A stretch of 64,000 nucleotides of DNA from Sphingomonas sp. GC_Shp_5 (GCF_026540855.1 NZ_JALNUP010000006.1:1-64000); one strand, 5' to 3'. Numbered from the stretch's first letter, positions 38,753 through 47,717 are shown. The notes: generated by a model from the letters alone, not told the origin. A program made the numbers and translations.

Positions 38753-39361
38753 TTGAAGTCATTGTCGCGCCTCGGGATTGTCGCCGCCACCTTGTCGCTG
38801 GCGGGGTGCGTAGCGCCCGGCGACGCGCCGCCCTCACCCGCGCCGCGGTCGCTGCCGGCGGCCACCCCCGCGGGCTCGCCCGCCGACGATGCCGAGCGGA
38901 TGCTGCCCGATGCGACGATCCTCGCCAATGTCGCGATCGCGCCGAGCCTCGCGACCCTGTCAGGCGCGATCCGCGCCGCCGGGCTTGGCGCGACCCTGTC
39001 GGGATCGACCCCGGTGACGCTGTTCGCGCCGTCAAACCCGGCGTTCGGGCGGTTCGGCCCCGGGGTACTCGAACGGCTGATGCAGCCCGCCAACCGCCCC
39101 GCGCTGATCGCGCTGCTGCGCTATCATCTCGTCGCCGGGCGGCTCAGCGCGCAGGACCTGATGGCGCGCATCGCCGCGGGCGGCGGCACCACGACGCTGA
39201 CCACGCTCGCCGGCCAGCCGATCACCGCGACGCTGACCGGCCAGGTGATCACGCTCACCAGCGTCACCGGCAATCGCAGCTATGTGGAGGTGGGCGACCT
39301 CGCCCAGGCCAATGGCGTGATCCATATCGTCAACGGCGTGCTGGTGCCGACGCTGCCCTGA
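38753..39361 (+). CDS. fasciclin-domain lipoprotein
   Basis: A 202-residue protein starting at a TTG codon. AAGGAAGG (38737-38744) lies 8 bases before it, and the product begins MKSLSRLGIVAATLSLAGC, a lipoprotein signal with lipobox LAGC. A Pro/Ala-rich linker is followed by a FAS1 domain (DATILANVAIAPSLATLSGA; TPVTLFAPSNPAFGRF; LLRYHLVAGRL; ANGVIHIVNGVLVP). FAS1 domains mediate adhesion; probably outer-membrane or periplasmic. Longer in-frame starts overlap oxyR and lack a ribosome site. Confidence 0.85.
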   Translation: MKSLSRLGIVAATLSLAGCVAPGDAPPSPAPRSLPAATPAGSPADDAERMLPDATILANVAIAPSLATLSGAIRAAGLGATLSGSTPVTLFAPSNPAFGRFGPGVLERLMQPANRPALIALLRYHLVAGRLSAQDLMARIAAGGGTTTLTTLAGQPITATLTGQVITLTSVTGNRSYVEVGDLAQANGVIHIVNGVLVPTLP

Positions 39362-39418
39362 CGAGGTGGGCAGCCGATCTGCGGGGAAGCGGTTCATCCG
39401 GCCTGCAACCCCCGCCAT

Positions 39419-39510
39419 CGTCATCCCAGCGAAGGCTGGGATCTTTGTGGGGCCGGGCTGCCCGGCGCCGCAAAAGACGCCAGCTTGCGCTGGGGCGACG
39501 GCGACGGTGA
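39419..39510. repeat. REP-like inverted pair
   Basis: GTCATCCCAGCGAAGGCTGGG (39420-39440) and the inverted unit CCAGCTTGCGCTGGGGCGACGG (39480-39501) surround a GGCCGGGCTGCCCGGC hairpin. A textbook two-unit arrangement of the window's repeat family, between the fasciclin gene and moaE. Confidence 0.65.
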
Positions 39511-39595
39511 TCCATGGTCCGGGTGTGCCTAGCGCCTAGCGCTGGCGATGGATGCCGACACGCGTTCAGCATGACGGCGGGAAGAAGGCAGCGCC

Positions 39596-40045
39596 CTATT
39601 CCCAGCGCGCCGCCGCGGCGTGGTCGGTGTCGCGGGGTTCTACCCAGGTCGCGGTGTCGCCGCGGGTCTCGCGTTTCCAGAAGGGCGCGTCGGTCTTGAG
39701 CCGGTCGATCAGATAGGCGCAGGCCTCGAGCGCGGCGCCGCGGTGCGCGGCGGCGGCGGCGACGAAGACGATGCGCTCGCCGGGCTGCATCGGCCCGACA
39801 CGGTGGACGATGGTCACCGCCGCCAGCGACCAGCGTGCGACGGCGCCTTCGGCGACCTGGCGCAGCGCGGCCTCGGTGGCACCGGGATAATGTTCGAGCT
39901 CGAGCGTCGCGACGCCGTCGTCGGCGCGGACCAGGCCGGTGAAGGTCGCGATCGCGCCGGCGTCGGTGGCCTCGATCAGCAGGGTCTCGGCGGCCAGATC
40001 GATGCCCTCGCGCTGCACCGCCACCCGGATCGGCGCCGCGTTCAT
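39596..40045 (-). CDS. moaE: molybdopterin synthase catalytic subunit
   Basis: A 149-residue MoaE that inserts sulfur into precursor Z using thiocarboxylated MoaD. Signatures: GAIATFTGLVRADDGVATLE, YPGATEAALRQVAEGAVARW, HRVGPMQPGE and CAYLIDRLKTDAPFWKRE (active-site Lys residues). Its ATG overlaps the moaD stop by 4 bases. Confidence 0.95.
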   Translation of the reverse strand: MNAAPIRVAVQREGIDLAAETLLIEATDAGAIATFTGLVRADDGVATLELEHYPGATEAALRQVAEGAVARWSLAAVTIVHRVGPMQPGERIVFVAAAAAHRGAALEACAYLIDRLKTDAPFWKRETRGDTATWVEPRDTDHAAAARWE

Positions 40046-40299
40046 CCGCCGGTCACCGGCGGGAACAGGGCGATCTCGCGGGCGCCGGCGATGCTCGCCT
40101 CGAGCCCGACGAACTGCTGATCGACCGCGGCGCGCAGCCGGCCGCGATCGGCGAGCGCGGCGGCATCGTCGCCGTGGCGCGCCGCCAGCCAGTCGACCAG
40201 TGCGCCGACGGTGGCGACGGTGGCGGGCGGGTCGATCACCTCCTCGGCACGGCCCATGCGCTCGCGCACCCAGGCGAAATACAGCATCTGGATCGCCAC
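40042..40299 (-). CDS. moaD: molybdopterin synthase sulfur carrier subunit
   Basis: An 85-residue ubiquitin-fold protein ending in Gly-Gly (ALFPPVTGG), the site of thiocarboxylation. The N-terminus reads LYFAWVRERMG. It starts with GTG at 40299, 4 bases after the pgsA stop; an ATG at 40287 would remove four residues. Partner of MoaE. Confidence 0.93.
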   Translation of the reverse strand: MAIQMLYFAWVRERMGRAEEVIDPPATVATVGALVDWLAARHGDDAAALADRGRLRAAVDQQFVGLEASIAGAREIALFPPVTGG

Positions 40300-40303
40300 C
40301 GGA

Positions 40304-40870
40304 TCAGTCCATGTGCCTGAGGCCGACGCGCAGATAGTCCCAGCCGGTGACGAGCGTCAGCACCGCCGCCGCCCACAGGCAGGCGAGCCCGACCGACTTG
40401 ATCCACCACAAAGCGGGCAGCGCCCCAGCGAGGATCAGCGCACCGAAGGCGACGAGCTGCAGCGTCGTCTTCCACTTGGCGAGCTGCGACACCGGCAGCG
40501 ACACCTGCAGCCCGGCGAGGAATTCGCGCAGGCCCGAGACGGCGATCTCGCGCAGCAGGATGATCAGCGCGGCGATCAGGTGGATGCCGGTGATCAGCGC
40601 CTGATCGTCATGCCGGGTGCCGACCAGCATCAGGATCACCGCGGCGACCATGATCTTGTCGGCGATCGGATCGAGGAACACGCCGAGCTTGGAGACGGTG
40701 CCCTGGGTGCGGGCGAGATAGCCGTCGAAATAATCGGTGATGCCCATCAGGCAGTAGAGCACGAAGGCCAGGCCGAAGCCCGCCTCCCAGCGCGGCCACC
40801 ACAGCAGCCCGACGAGCAGCGGCAGGGCGACGATCCGCGACAGCGTCAGCAGGTTGGGCAGGGTCAGCAT
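40304..40870 (-). CDS. pgsA: CDP-diacylglycerol--glycerol-3-phosphate 3-phosphatidyltransferase
   Basis: Makes phosphatidylglycerol phosphate in the inner membrane. 188 residues, about five membrane segments, and the CDP-alcohol phosphotransferase motif DGYLARTQGTVSKLG-VFLDPIADK (D-G-x2-A-R-x8-G-x3-D-x3-D). N-terminus MLTLPNLLTLSRI is typical. First gene of pgsA-moaD-moaE. Confidence 0.94.
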   Translation of the reverse strand: MLTLPNLLTLSRIVALPLLVGLLWWPRWEAGFGLAFVLYCLMGITDYFDGYLARTQGTVSKLGVFLDPIADKIMVAAVILMLVGTRHDDQALITGIHLIAALIILLREIAVSGLREFLAGLQVSLPVSQLAKWKTTLQLVAFGALILAGALPALWWIKSVGLACLWAAAVLTLVTGWDYLRVGLRHMD

Positions 40871-40988
40871 CGCCCCCCTCCTACCCTGCGATGGCGCCGG
40901 GGGGTAGCCGGGATTAGCGTTGGCACCGCCCCGCGCGCTGGGCTATGCCTGCCGCCCTCGTTGCCACGATCCAAGGCCGTGCGTTGTT

Positions 40989-42278
40989 ATGCTGAATGCG
41001 TTGGGGTTGCTGAAGCAACGCCGCTTCCTGCCCCTGTTCACGACGCAATTCCTGGGCGCGTTCAACGACAATCTGTTCAAGACCTCGATGGTGCTGTTCG
41101 CCACCTACACGATCTTCAACGATCCGCGGATGGAGGCGAATTTCAACGCGCTCGCCACCGGCCTGTCGATCCTGCCGTTCTTCCTGCTCTCGGCGCTCGC
41201 CGGGCAATTGGCGGACAGCCACGACAAGGCGCGGATCATCCGCATCGTCAAGACCGCCGAGATCGGGATCATGCTGCTCGGCGCGGCCGGGCTGATGGTG
41301 GCGCGCGCGGGCTATCCCGGCGTCGGCATCGGGCTGATGCTCGGCGCGGTGCTGTTCCTCGGCGTCCATTCGACCTTCTTCGGCCCGATCAAATACGCCA
41401 TCCTGCCCCAGCATCTCGGCCCATGCGACGTGCTCGGCGGCACCGGGCTGGTGGAGGCGGGTACCTATCTCGCGATCCTGCTCGGCACGGTGGTGGCGGG
41501 CTGGGTGTCGATCGAGGGCGCGGCGGCGCTGGTGCTCGCCATCGCCATCCTCGGCTGGTTCGTCGGCCGCCAGGTGCCCCCTGCCCCGCGCGAGGGGCCG
41601 CGGCTGGTGCTCAACTACAATCCCTTCACCGCCTCGTGGCGGCTGATCAACGCGACGCTGCACATCCCGCGCCTGTTCCTGGCGATCTGCGCGATCAGCT
41701 TCTTCTGGACGATCGGCGCGGTGCTGATCATCGTCTTCCCGCCGCTGGTGAAGAACGTGCTCTCGGCCGACGAGCGGGTGGCGAGCGGCGCGATCGCGGT
41801 GTTCTCGGTCGGTGTCGCGATCGGCTCGGTGGTGATCAATTCGATGCTCAAGGGCCGCGTCAGCGCGCGCTTCGCGCCGGCGTCGGTGATCGCGATGGGC
41901 GGGTTCGTGGTGCTGTTCTCGTTCCTGTGCCGCGATTGGACCCCGGCGGCGGCGGGCCATTATTACGACTGGACCGAGTTCGTCGCGCAGTCGGGCGCGA
42001 TCCCGATCATGCTCACCCTGCTCGCGATCGCGACCACCGGCGGCATGTTCGTGGTGCCGCTCTACGCCTTCCTCACCACCACGGTGGAGAAGGACCAGAC
42101 CGCGCGGACGGTGGCGGCCAACAATGTCGTCAACGCCGGGGCGATGACGATCGGCTCGATCGCGGTGTTCGGGATCAGCGCGCTGGGGGTAACGCCGGTC
42201 AACATGCTGTTCCTAGTGGCGGCGATGTGCCTCGTCTCGGCGTGGATCGCGCAGCGGCTGCACCTCGCCTGCGACTGA
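40989..42278 (+). CDS. MFS transporter, LplT-like
   Basis: A 429-residue major facilitator with about twelve membrane segments. The start MLNALGLLKQRRFLPLFTTQ, then FLGAFNDNLFKTS and VHSTFFGPIKYAILPQHL, matches the LplT (lysophospholipid flippase) group often fused or linked to acyltransferases. Substrate by similarity would be lysophospholipids; here it stands alone beside pgsA, divergently. The ATG at 40989 is chosen by fit to the family N-terminus. Confidence 0.85.
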   Translation: MLNALGLLKQRRFLPLFTTQFLGAFNDNLFKTSMVLFATYTIFNDPRMEANFNALATGLSILPFFLLSALAGQLADSHDKARIIRIVKTAEIGIMLLGAAGLMVARAGYPGVGIGLMLGAVLFLGVHSTFFGPIKYAILPQHLGPCDVLGGTGLVEAGTYLAILLGTVVAGWVSIEGAAALVLAIAILGWFVGRQVPPAPREGPRLVLNYNPFTASWRLINATLHIPRLFLAICAISFFWTIGAVLIIVFPPLVKNVLSADERVASGAIAVFSVGVAIGSVVINSMLKGRVSARFAPASVIAMGGFVVLFSFLCRDWTPAAAGHYYDWTEFVAQSGAIPIMLTLLAIATTGGMFVVPLYAFLTTTVEKDQTARTVAANNVVNAGAMTIGSIAVFGISALGVTPVNMLFLVAAMCLVSAWIAQRLHLACD

Positions 42279-42282
42279 GGCG

Positions 42283-42450
42283 TCAGAAGATCAGCATGTA
42301 GAAGCAGACGAAGAAGGCGCCGAAGCTGAGCATGAACAGCTTCCAGTCGGAATCCTGATCGACCTGGGCCGGCAGCCGCGGCGCCGGCGGCAGGCTCTGC
42401 CGGAAAGGATGACGCGCTGCTTCGTTGGTGAGAACTAATCGTCTGGTCAT
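42283..42450 (-). CDS. 55-residue C-terminally anchored small membrane protein
   Basis: Starts MTRRLVLTNEAARHPFRQSL and ends with a hydrophobic helix (WKLFMLSFGAFFVCFYMLIF) at the extreme C-terminus. It ends 4 bases from the convergent MFS gene. No strong ribosome site is seen at the ATG at 42450. Function unknown. Confidence 0.6.
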   Translation of the reverse strand: MTRRLVLTNEAARHPFRQSLPPAPRLPAQVDQDSDWKLFMLSFGAFFVCFYMLIF

Positions 42451-42564
42451 GGCGAAAACGTTAACGCCGCGTTTACGATTCCGACCAGAATCTAAAATGC
42501 CCGGAATCGGGACTGTCCACACGCGGGACAGCCGCGGGGGCGGGCAACAGGCAGAGGATGAGTG

Positions 42565-43041
42565 ATGAGCGTCGCCTTCCGTCGCGAGAGCGACGAGGAA
42601 CATCTCGAACCCAAGTTCGAGCTACCAATCCCCGCCGGGCCCAATCTGGTCACGCGCGCCGGGCAGCAGCTCATCGAGGAGCGCATCGCCGAGCTCGAGG
42701 CAAGGCTCGCCGCGACCGACGCCGGCGACAAGGAGGCGGTGGACCCGCTGCGCCGTGACCTGCGCTATTGGCAGACGCGCCGCGCGACCGCGGCGGTGAC
42801 GCCCGCGCCCGCCGATGGCAGCGCCGGCTTCGGCGCGATGGTGACGATCCGCCTGACGGGCAAGCAGCGCGTCATCGCGATCGTCGGCGATGACGAGGCC
42901 GACCCGCGCGGCGACCGCATCGCCTTTTCCGCCCCGCTCGCGCGCGCGCTGTTCGGGGCCGAGCCGGGCGACCTGCTGCCGTTCAACGGACGCGACGATG
43001 CGATCGAGGTGATCGCCGTGGCGGCGATCGACGAAGGCTGA
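42565..43041 (+). CDS. GreA/GreB-family transcription elongation factor-like protein
   Basis: A 158-residue protein with a short N-terminal helical region (TRAGQQLIEERIAELEARLA) resembling the Gre coiled coil and a C-terminal FKBP-like domain (GFGAMVTIRLTGKQRVIAIV; ISFSAPLARALFGAEPGD-type block, DLLPFNGRDDAIEVIAVAAI). Members bind RNA polymerase through the secondary channel and restart or modulate it. The acidic tip of true Gre factors is not obvious. A very strong hairpin follows the stop. Confidence 0.8.
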   Translation: MSVAFRRESDEEHLEPKFELPIPAGPNLVTRAGQQLIEERIAELEARLAATDAGDKEAVDPLRRDLRYWQTRRATAAVTPAPADGSAGFGAMVTIRLTGKQRVIAIVGDDEADPRGDRIAFSAPLARALFGAEPGDLLPFNGRDDAIEVIAVAAIDEG

Positions 43042-43053
43042 TCGCATATCGGT

Positions 43054-43093
43054 CTGAGCTACGGGACTCCCCCCGGGGGGTCCCGTAGCTCAG
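43054..43093. terminator. large perfect hairpin after the Gre-like gene
   Basis: CTGAGCTACGGGA (43054-43066) pairs perfectly with TCCCGTAGCTCAG (43081-43093); the centre adds a run of six C against six G. Only GTTTG follows, so it is a poor classic terminator but a very stable transcript end. Confidence 0.65.
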
Positions 43094-43276
43094 GTTTGCC
43101 GGGTGCCGGGGAGCACCCGATGTCGATGGCGTCATGATTGGGAGAGAACATCACCGACACCGCCACGGTGCCGGCGCCATGTTGCGGCGAGATTTCCGCA
43201 GCGCCCTGCCGGGGCTCATGCCGGACATTCGCGGGCAACGTGCCGGGTGCAGCAGAGGGCGACAAGGAGATTCCCG

Positions 43277-43459
43277 ATGCACCTCGCCTCCCACGCCCTC
43301 TCGCCGGCCTGCACGCGTGGCGTTGCCCGTCACCGGCCGAACCGCCCCCAGCCCTGCGACCAGCCCGGGGTGCTGCGCGCGCGCTGCCGTGGCTGCGGGC
43401 TCAAACTGATGCGCACCGCAATCAGCCGGCATTGGATCATCGCGGATCGGCTGGGCTGA
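43277..43459 (+). CDS. 60-residue Cys-rich small protein, zinc-ribbon-like
   Basis: Starts MHLASHALSPACTRGVARHR and contains four Cys (PAC, QPC, ARCRGCG) with RCRGCGLKLMR resembling a zinc knuckle, then a conserved-looking HWIIADRLG end. AAGGAGA (43264-43270) lies 6 bases before the ATG. It resembles a small alphaproteobacterial hypothetical with CxxC. Metal binding is inferred. Confidence 0.6.
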   Translation: MHLASHALSPACTRGVARHRPNRPQPCDQPGVLRARCRGCGLKLMRTAISRHWIIADRLG

Positions 43460-43511
43460 GACCAAGGCCTTGCGGCAGACGGGGGCGAGGCACCGGCCTC
43501 GCCCCCGCCCC

Positions 43512-44867
43512 TCACACCGGCAGCGTCACCGTCGCCAGCGCGCCGCCGTCGGGATGATTGATGATGGTGGCATCGCCGCCATGGGCGCGGGCGACGCCGC
43601 GGACGCTGGCGAGGCCGAGGCCGACGCCGCCGGTATCGCGGTTGCGCGAGCGCTCGCCACGGAAGAACGGCTCGAACACATGCTCTAGATCGTCTGGGTC
43701 GATGCCGGGGCCATGATCGCGCACCTCGATCACCGCATGGCCATCCACCCGCGCCAGCGTCACCTCGGCATCGCCGGCATATTTAAGGGCGTTGCCGATC
43801 AGGTTGGAGAGCAGCGCCTTGAGCCCGGTCGCATCGCCCTCCATCACCAGCGCATCGCCATCCTGCAGCACCACCTTCTCGCCATGATCGGTAAGATCGT
43901 CGGTGACGCTCTCGACCAGCGAGCGCAGGTCGAGCCGGCGCCGGTCTGCTGCCTGGGTGGCATCGCGGAAGAAGGCGAGGCCGGCGGTGATCATCACCTG
44001 CATGTCGTGGATGTCGGCGGCGCTTGCGGCGCGGATCGCCTCGGGCGCGCGCTCGAGGCGGAGGCCCAGGCGCATCAGCGGCGTGCGCAGGTCATGCGCG
44101 ATCGCCGCCATCATCGTCGTGCGATCCTCGACATAGCGGTTGAGCCGCGCCTGCATCCGGTTGAACGCGGCCGCCGCCTCGGCGATCTCGGCAGGGCCGT
44201 CGATCGGCACCGGCGCCGCGCGCGGATCGCGGCCGAGCCGCTCGGCGGCGCCGGCGAAGATCGCGATCGGCTTGGCGAGCCGCCGCGCCAGCGCCCAGGC
44301 GAAGGGCGCCACCACCAGCATCGCCACGACCAGCCAGAGCAACGCCCGCCAGCGCCAATTCTCCAGCCCCGTGCGCGAGGCGCGCGCGAGCCGCCAATGA
44401 CCGTCCGGCTGCTGCACCGACACTTCGAAACTGCCGAACAGCACCTGGCTGCGCGCGTCGGGCGAGCCGCGCGGCATCATCGGCGCCATCCGCCCCATTC
44501 CCAGCGTCCGCACCATCATCGGCGGCGGACCGCCGAACGACACCCGGACCTGCTCCAGGGGCACGCCCATCTGCGCCGCGATCTCGGCGCGCGCGCGCAC
44601 CCCGTGGTCGGGATTCTGCCGCGGCACGCTTTCTTCCTGCGAGAGCAGGATTTCGCCGCTGGTGTCGCGGCCGCGCCGCAAGGCCGCCACGACCTGTGCC
44701 ATCGAATAGACCCGCGGCGTCGGCGGCCCGACATAGACCACCAGCGCGAAGTTGAGCAGCTGCACCGCCGCAACGCTGGCGAGCATCACCAAAAAGATGC
44801 GCAGGAACAGCGGGGTGCCCGCCCAACGCTTCGAGGTGCGCGAGGCGCTGCCGGACGCGGTCGTCAT
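43512..44867 (-). CDS. sensor histidine kinase, EnvZ-like
   Basis: A 451-residue membrane kinase. One membrane helix at about 22-47, a periplasmic domain of about 120 residues rich in Pro/Met (PPPMMVRTLGMGRMAPMMP), a second helix (LLWLVVAMLVVAPFAW), HAMP, H box AIAHDLRTPLMRLGLRLE, N box NLIGNALKYAGD and G box GVGLGLASVRGVARAHGG. The Met-rich sensor part hints at metal (copper) sensing, which is speculation. Overlaps the response regulator gene by 4 bases. Confidence 0.9.
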   Translation of the reverse strand: MTTASGSASRTSKRWAGTPLFLRIFLVMLASVAAVQLLNFALVVYVGPPTPRVYSMAQVVAALRRGRDTSGEILLSQEESVPRQNPDHGVRARAEIAAQMGVPLEQVRVSFGGPPPMMVRTLGMGRMAPMMPRGSPDARSQVLFGSFEVSVQQPDGHWRLARASRTGLENWRWRALLWLVVAMLVVAPFAWALARRLAKPIAIFAGAAERLGRDPRAAPVPIDGPAEIAEAAAAFNRMQARLNRYVEDRTTMMAAIAHDLRTPLMRLGLRLERAPEAIRAASAADIHDMQVMITAGLAFFRDATQAADRRRLDLRSLVESVTDDLTDHGEKVVLQDGDALVMEGDATGLKALLSNLIGNALKYAGDAEVTLARVDGHAVIEVRDHGPGIDPDDLEHVFEPFFRGERSRNRDTGGVGLGLASVRGVARAHGGDATIINHPDGGALATVTLPV

Positions 44868-45565
44868 GCGCGGCTGACCGCGGGCACGAACAGATAGCCC
44901 TCGTTGCGGATGGTGCGGATGATGTCGTCGCCGTGGCTGCGCAGCTTGCGGCGCAGGCGGCTGATCTGGACGTCGATGGCGCGGTCGAACGCCTCCGAAT
45001 TGGGGCCGCGCGCCGCCTCGAGCAGCAATTCGCGCGACAACACCCGGCGCGGCCGCTCGACGAACGCGCGCAGCAGCGCGAACTCGCCATCGGTCAGCGC
45101 CACCAGCACGCCCTGCGGATCGAACAACTCATGGGCGACGACGTCCATCTGCCAGCCGTCGAACGCGAAGCGGACCTGCGCCACCGGGCTAGCAAGGTTG
45201 CGGCTGCGCAACGCGGCGCGGACGGTGGCGAGCACCTCGCGGGCGCTGCACGGCTTGGGGAGGTAATGGCCCGCGCCGACCTCGAGGCCGACGATCCGGT
45301 CCCGCTCCTCGCCGAGCGCGCTCAGCAGGATCACCGCCGGGCCGTTGTCGCGGGTGATTCGCTGGCAGGCGGAGATACCGTCCTCGCCCGGCATCATGAT
45401 GTCGAGCAGCACCACGTCGATCCGCTCGCGCGCCAGGATCGCATCCATCTCGCGCGTATTGGCCGCGGTTTCCAGACGATAGCCGCGATCGCGCAGGCTG
45501 TCCGACAGCAAGGTGCGGATGTCGCGATCGTCGTCAACGACCAGAATGGCAGCGGTGGTATCCAT
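44864..45565 (-). CDS. OmpR-family response regulator
   Basis: A 233-residue regulator: receiver domain with ILVVDDDRDIRTLL, phospho-acceptor in VVLLDIMMPGEDG and HYLPKPCSAREVLATV, followed by a winged helix (FALLRAFVERPRRVLSRELL; RAIDVQISRLRRKL). Cognate of the adjacent kinase. ATGs at 45565 and 45583 are possible; the shorter places the receiver nearer the start. Confidence 0.92.
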   Translation of the reverse strand: MDTTAAILVVDDDRDIRTLLSDSLRDRGYRLETAANTREMDAILARERIDVVLLDIMMPGEDGISACQRITRDNGPAVILLSALGEERDRIVGLEVGAGHYLPKPCSAREVLATVRAALRSRNLASPVAQVRFAFDGWQMDVVAHELFDPQGVLVALTDGEFALLRAFVERPRRVLSRELLLEAARGPNSEAFDRAIDVQISRLRRKLRSHGDDIIRTIRNEGYLFVPAVSRA

Positions 45566-45667
45566 GGGGCGATGAAACGTCATGCCGGCAACTTTGCCAA
45601 GTCTTTGTTGCCGCTAGATATCAGCGGCGCGGAACGCCGCCGACTGTGGCCCTGCGGCCACAGCCCG

Positions 45668-45931
45668 TCATCCTATCGCGGGGCCGATCGGTGGGTAGGC
45701 GCGGCGCAACTGTACGCCCGCCTCGCCGAGCGGGCTCCGCCGCGCCGGATAGCCGCCGAGCGCGCCCGAGGCGCGGGTGGCGTGCATCACCGCCAGCGAG
45801 GCATGAGCGGCTGCCGCGACCGGGTTGACGGCGTTGATCGCGAGCACCGCTTCCTGTTCGGAGCGGCGCGACGCGCGCGCGAATTCGCTGGGTGCCGGTC
45901 GCGGCGCTTGTTGATGCTGCTGATGATCCAC
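45668..45931 (-). CDS. hypothetical protein, 87 residues
   Basis: GTG start with GAGGA 7 bases upstream. The product begins MDHQQHQQAPRPAPSEFARA and has an Ala-rich helical centre (AINAVNPVAAAAHASLAVMH). No family recognised. It is the only frame I can partly support in the 625-base gap between the response regulator and the next plus-strand gene; the rest of that gap shows nothing. Confidence 0.35.
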   Translation of the reverse strand: MDHQQHQQAPRPAPSEFARASRRSEQEAVLAINAVNPVAAAAHASLAVMHATRASGALGGYPARRSPLGEAGVQLRRAYPPIGPAIG

Positions 45932-46191
45932 CGGTCATTCCTCGTCGTTCGCCGCCATCATGGCGATCGACCGTTGCAGCGGTATGTCGCGCCCGTGTCA
46001 TCGCCGCTCACATCGTGTCGAGCGGCGCGGCGCGCACGGAAATATTGCGGCTACATGCGCGGGCTATCGCGCCCGCTGGCGAGTCGCGCGACCTTGTCGG
46101 CGGGAAAGTGCATCGGATATACTCGATGCTAACCTTCTCCTGCCCATCGGGTGCGGCCGAGATCGTCGGAACCAAGGCCAAGCAGTTTACC

Positions 46192-46677
46192 ATGACGTCG
46201 ATTTCCTCCCTTCCCGTGATCCGCAGCGTCACCGCCGACGACGGTGCGCAAGCAGCCGCGCAGGCTGCGGCGCAAGCGGCCGCCACGGCGGCGGCGGCTG
46301 GGCAGGATGCGGCCGCGCCAGCCGACAAGACGATCGATTCGGACGCGAGCCGCAGCGCCGCCCACCGGTCGATCGATCAGCGGATCGATGCATTGGTGGC
46401 GCGGCAGCGCGGCGACCATGCGATCACCGCCGATCAGGCCGACGAGCTCAAGCGACTGCTCGCCGGCGGCGCGACAGCCCCAACGTCGACTGATGCTGCG
46501 GGCGGCGACTCCGCGGCACCGACCGCCTCGACCGGCACCGCGCCCAGCTTCGGCGATCAGCTCGATGCGCTCAGCAAGTCGCTCGACAAGCTGCGCACCA
46601 GCCTGACGCGACACGCCGCTTACGGCGCAGGCAGCACCGCGGGCGATGGCGGCCTGGTGTTCGACCGGCTCGCCTGA
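46192..46677 (+). CDS. hypothetical Ala-rich protein
   Basis: A 161-residue hydrophilic protein starting MTSISSLPVIRSVTADDGAQ, then an Ala/Gln-rich stretch, a helical block (RSIDQRIDALVARQRGDHAI) and a C-terminal amphipathic segment (FGDQLDALSKSLDKLRTSLT). No signal peptide. The ribosome site is weak. Unknown function. Confidence 0.5.
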   Translation: MTSISSLPVIRSVTADDGAQAAAQAAAQAAATAAAAGQDAAAPADKTIDSDASRSAAHRSIDQRIDALVARQRGDHAITADQADELKRLLAGGATAPTSTDAAGGDSAAPTASTGTAPSFGDQLDALSKSLDKLRTSLTRHAAYGAGSTAGDGGLVFDRLA

Positions 46678-46802
46678 ACCGTTACCGTGGCGGCGGTAGC
46701 CGCATTTTCGCGCGCAGACATATCGCGGCAACATCGCGCTGGTTGAGCTTGCTCCCATCGACCGTCGCGCCTGCCGGGCGTGGCACAGGGGGAGTTTCGT
46801 CC

Positions 46803-47633
46803 ATGCGCCGTTCCATTCGTTTCGCGCCTGCCGTGCTGGTGGCGCTGATGCTCGCCGGCTGCGCGACCACGCCGCACCCCCGCCCCGGCGATCACGCACA
46901 CGGCGGCCACGGCCATCATCCGGGTGGACCCGGCGGGCCGGGCGGCCCTGGTGGACCAGGCGGCGGCGGCCACGGCCGGGTGTTCATCAGCCCGATGGGC
47001 GAGCCGTTTCACGGCAGCGAGACGCAGCGTGATCCCGAGCGGCAATGGTTCGACGCCGCCGACACCAACCATGACGGCAAACTCTCGCCGGCGGAATTCC
47101 AGGCCGATGCGACGCGGTTCTTCGCGGTGCTCGATCGTCACCACGACGGCGAGATTGATCCCGACGATATCGATTATTACGAGAGCACGCTGGCGCCCGA
47201 AGTCCGCTCGGGCCAGGGCGGTGCTTTCCAGGCGCCGCCCTCCGACAACGGCGGCACCAGCAAGGCGCCCGCCTATGACGCCGGCCAGCTCGGCGCCTCG
47301 CGCTACAGCTATTTCGATCTGCCCGAGCCGGTTTCGGCCGCCGACCGCAACCTCAACCGCGGTGTCGATCCCAGCGAATGGGCCTATGCCGCCGACCATC
47401 GCTTCGCCTCGCTCGATCGCGACAAGGACGGCTTCCTGACCTTTGCCGAACTGCCGCACCCGAGCGGGCGCAGCAGCCGGCCGAGCGGCGGTGGCGGCAG
47501 CGGCCGGCCAAGCGGCCATGGTGGTCACGGTGGCGGCCACGGCGGTGGCATGGGTGGCGGCGGCGGCATGGGTGGTGGTGGCATGGGCGGCGGCAGCATG
47601 GGCGGCGGTGGCGGCTTCGGCGAAGGCGGCTGA
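46803..47633 (+). CDS. EF-hand lipoprotein with Gly-rich tail
   Basis: A 276-residue calcium-binding lipoprotein. Signal with lipobox LAGC (MRRSIRFAPAVLVALMLAGC), a His/Gly/Pro-rich linker, then EF-hand loops: DTNHDGKLSPAEF, DRHHDGEIDPDDI, DRNLNRGVDPSEW and DRDKDGFLTFAEL. The C-terminus (about 225-276) is a Gly/Met-rich low-complexity tail. Ca2+ binding is likely from the loops; role unknown. The start at 46803 is fixed by the signal peptide. Confidence 0.85.
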   Translation: MRRSIRFAPAVLVALMLAGCATTPHPRPGDHAHGGHGHHPGGPGGPGGPGGPGGGGHGRVFISPMGEPFHGSETQRDPERQWFDAADTNHDGKLSPAEFQADATRFFAVLDRHHDGEIDPDDIDYYESTLAPEVRSGQGGAFQAPPSDNGGTSKAPAYDAGQLGASRYSYFDLPEPVSAADRNLNRGVDPSEWAYAADHRFASLDRDKDGFLTFAELPHPSGRSSRPSGGGGSGRPSGHGGHGGGHGGGMGGGGGMGGGGMGGGSMGGGGGFGEGG

Positions 47634-47717
47634 TCCGCCGCTGTTAGCCTCACGATGGTCGCCAGCGGCAACGTTCCACGGCCATCTGGCTCACCCGACT
47701 CACCAACGCTGCCAAGC

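Noticed and set aside
40211..42301. 696-codon plus-strand frame across pgsA and the MFS gene
   Set aside because: Out-of-frame reading of the MFS gene plus antisense of pgsA; no recognisable protein.
47443..47647. Extra frames in the Gly-rich tail of the EF-hand gene
   Set aside because: Repeats of GGC codons open all frames; only the EF-hand frame has domains.
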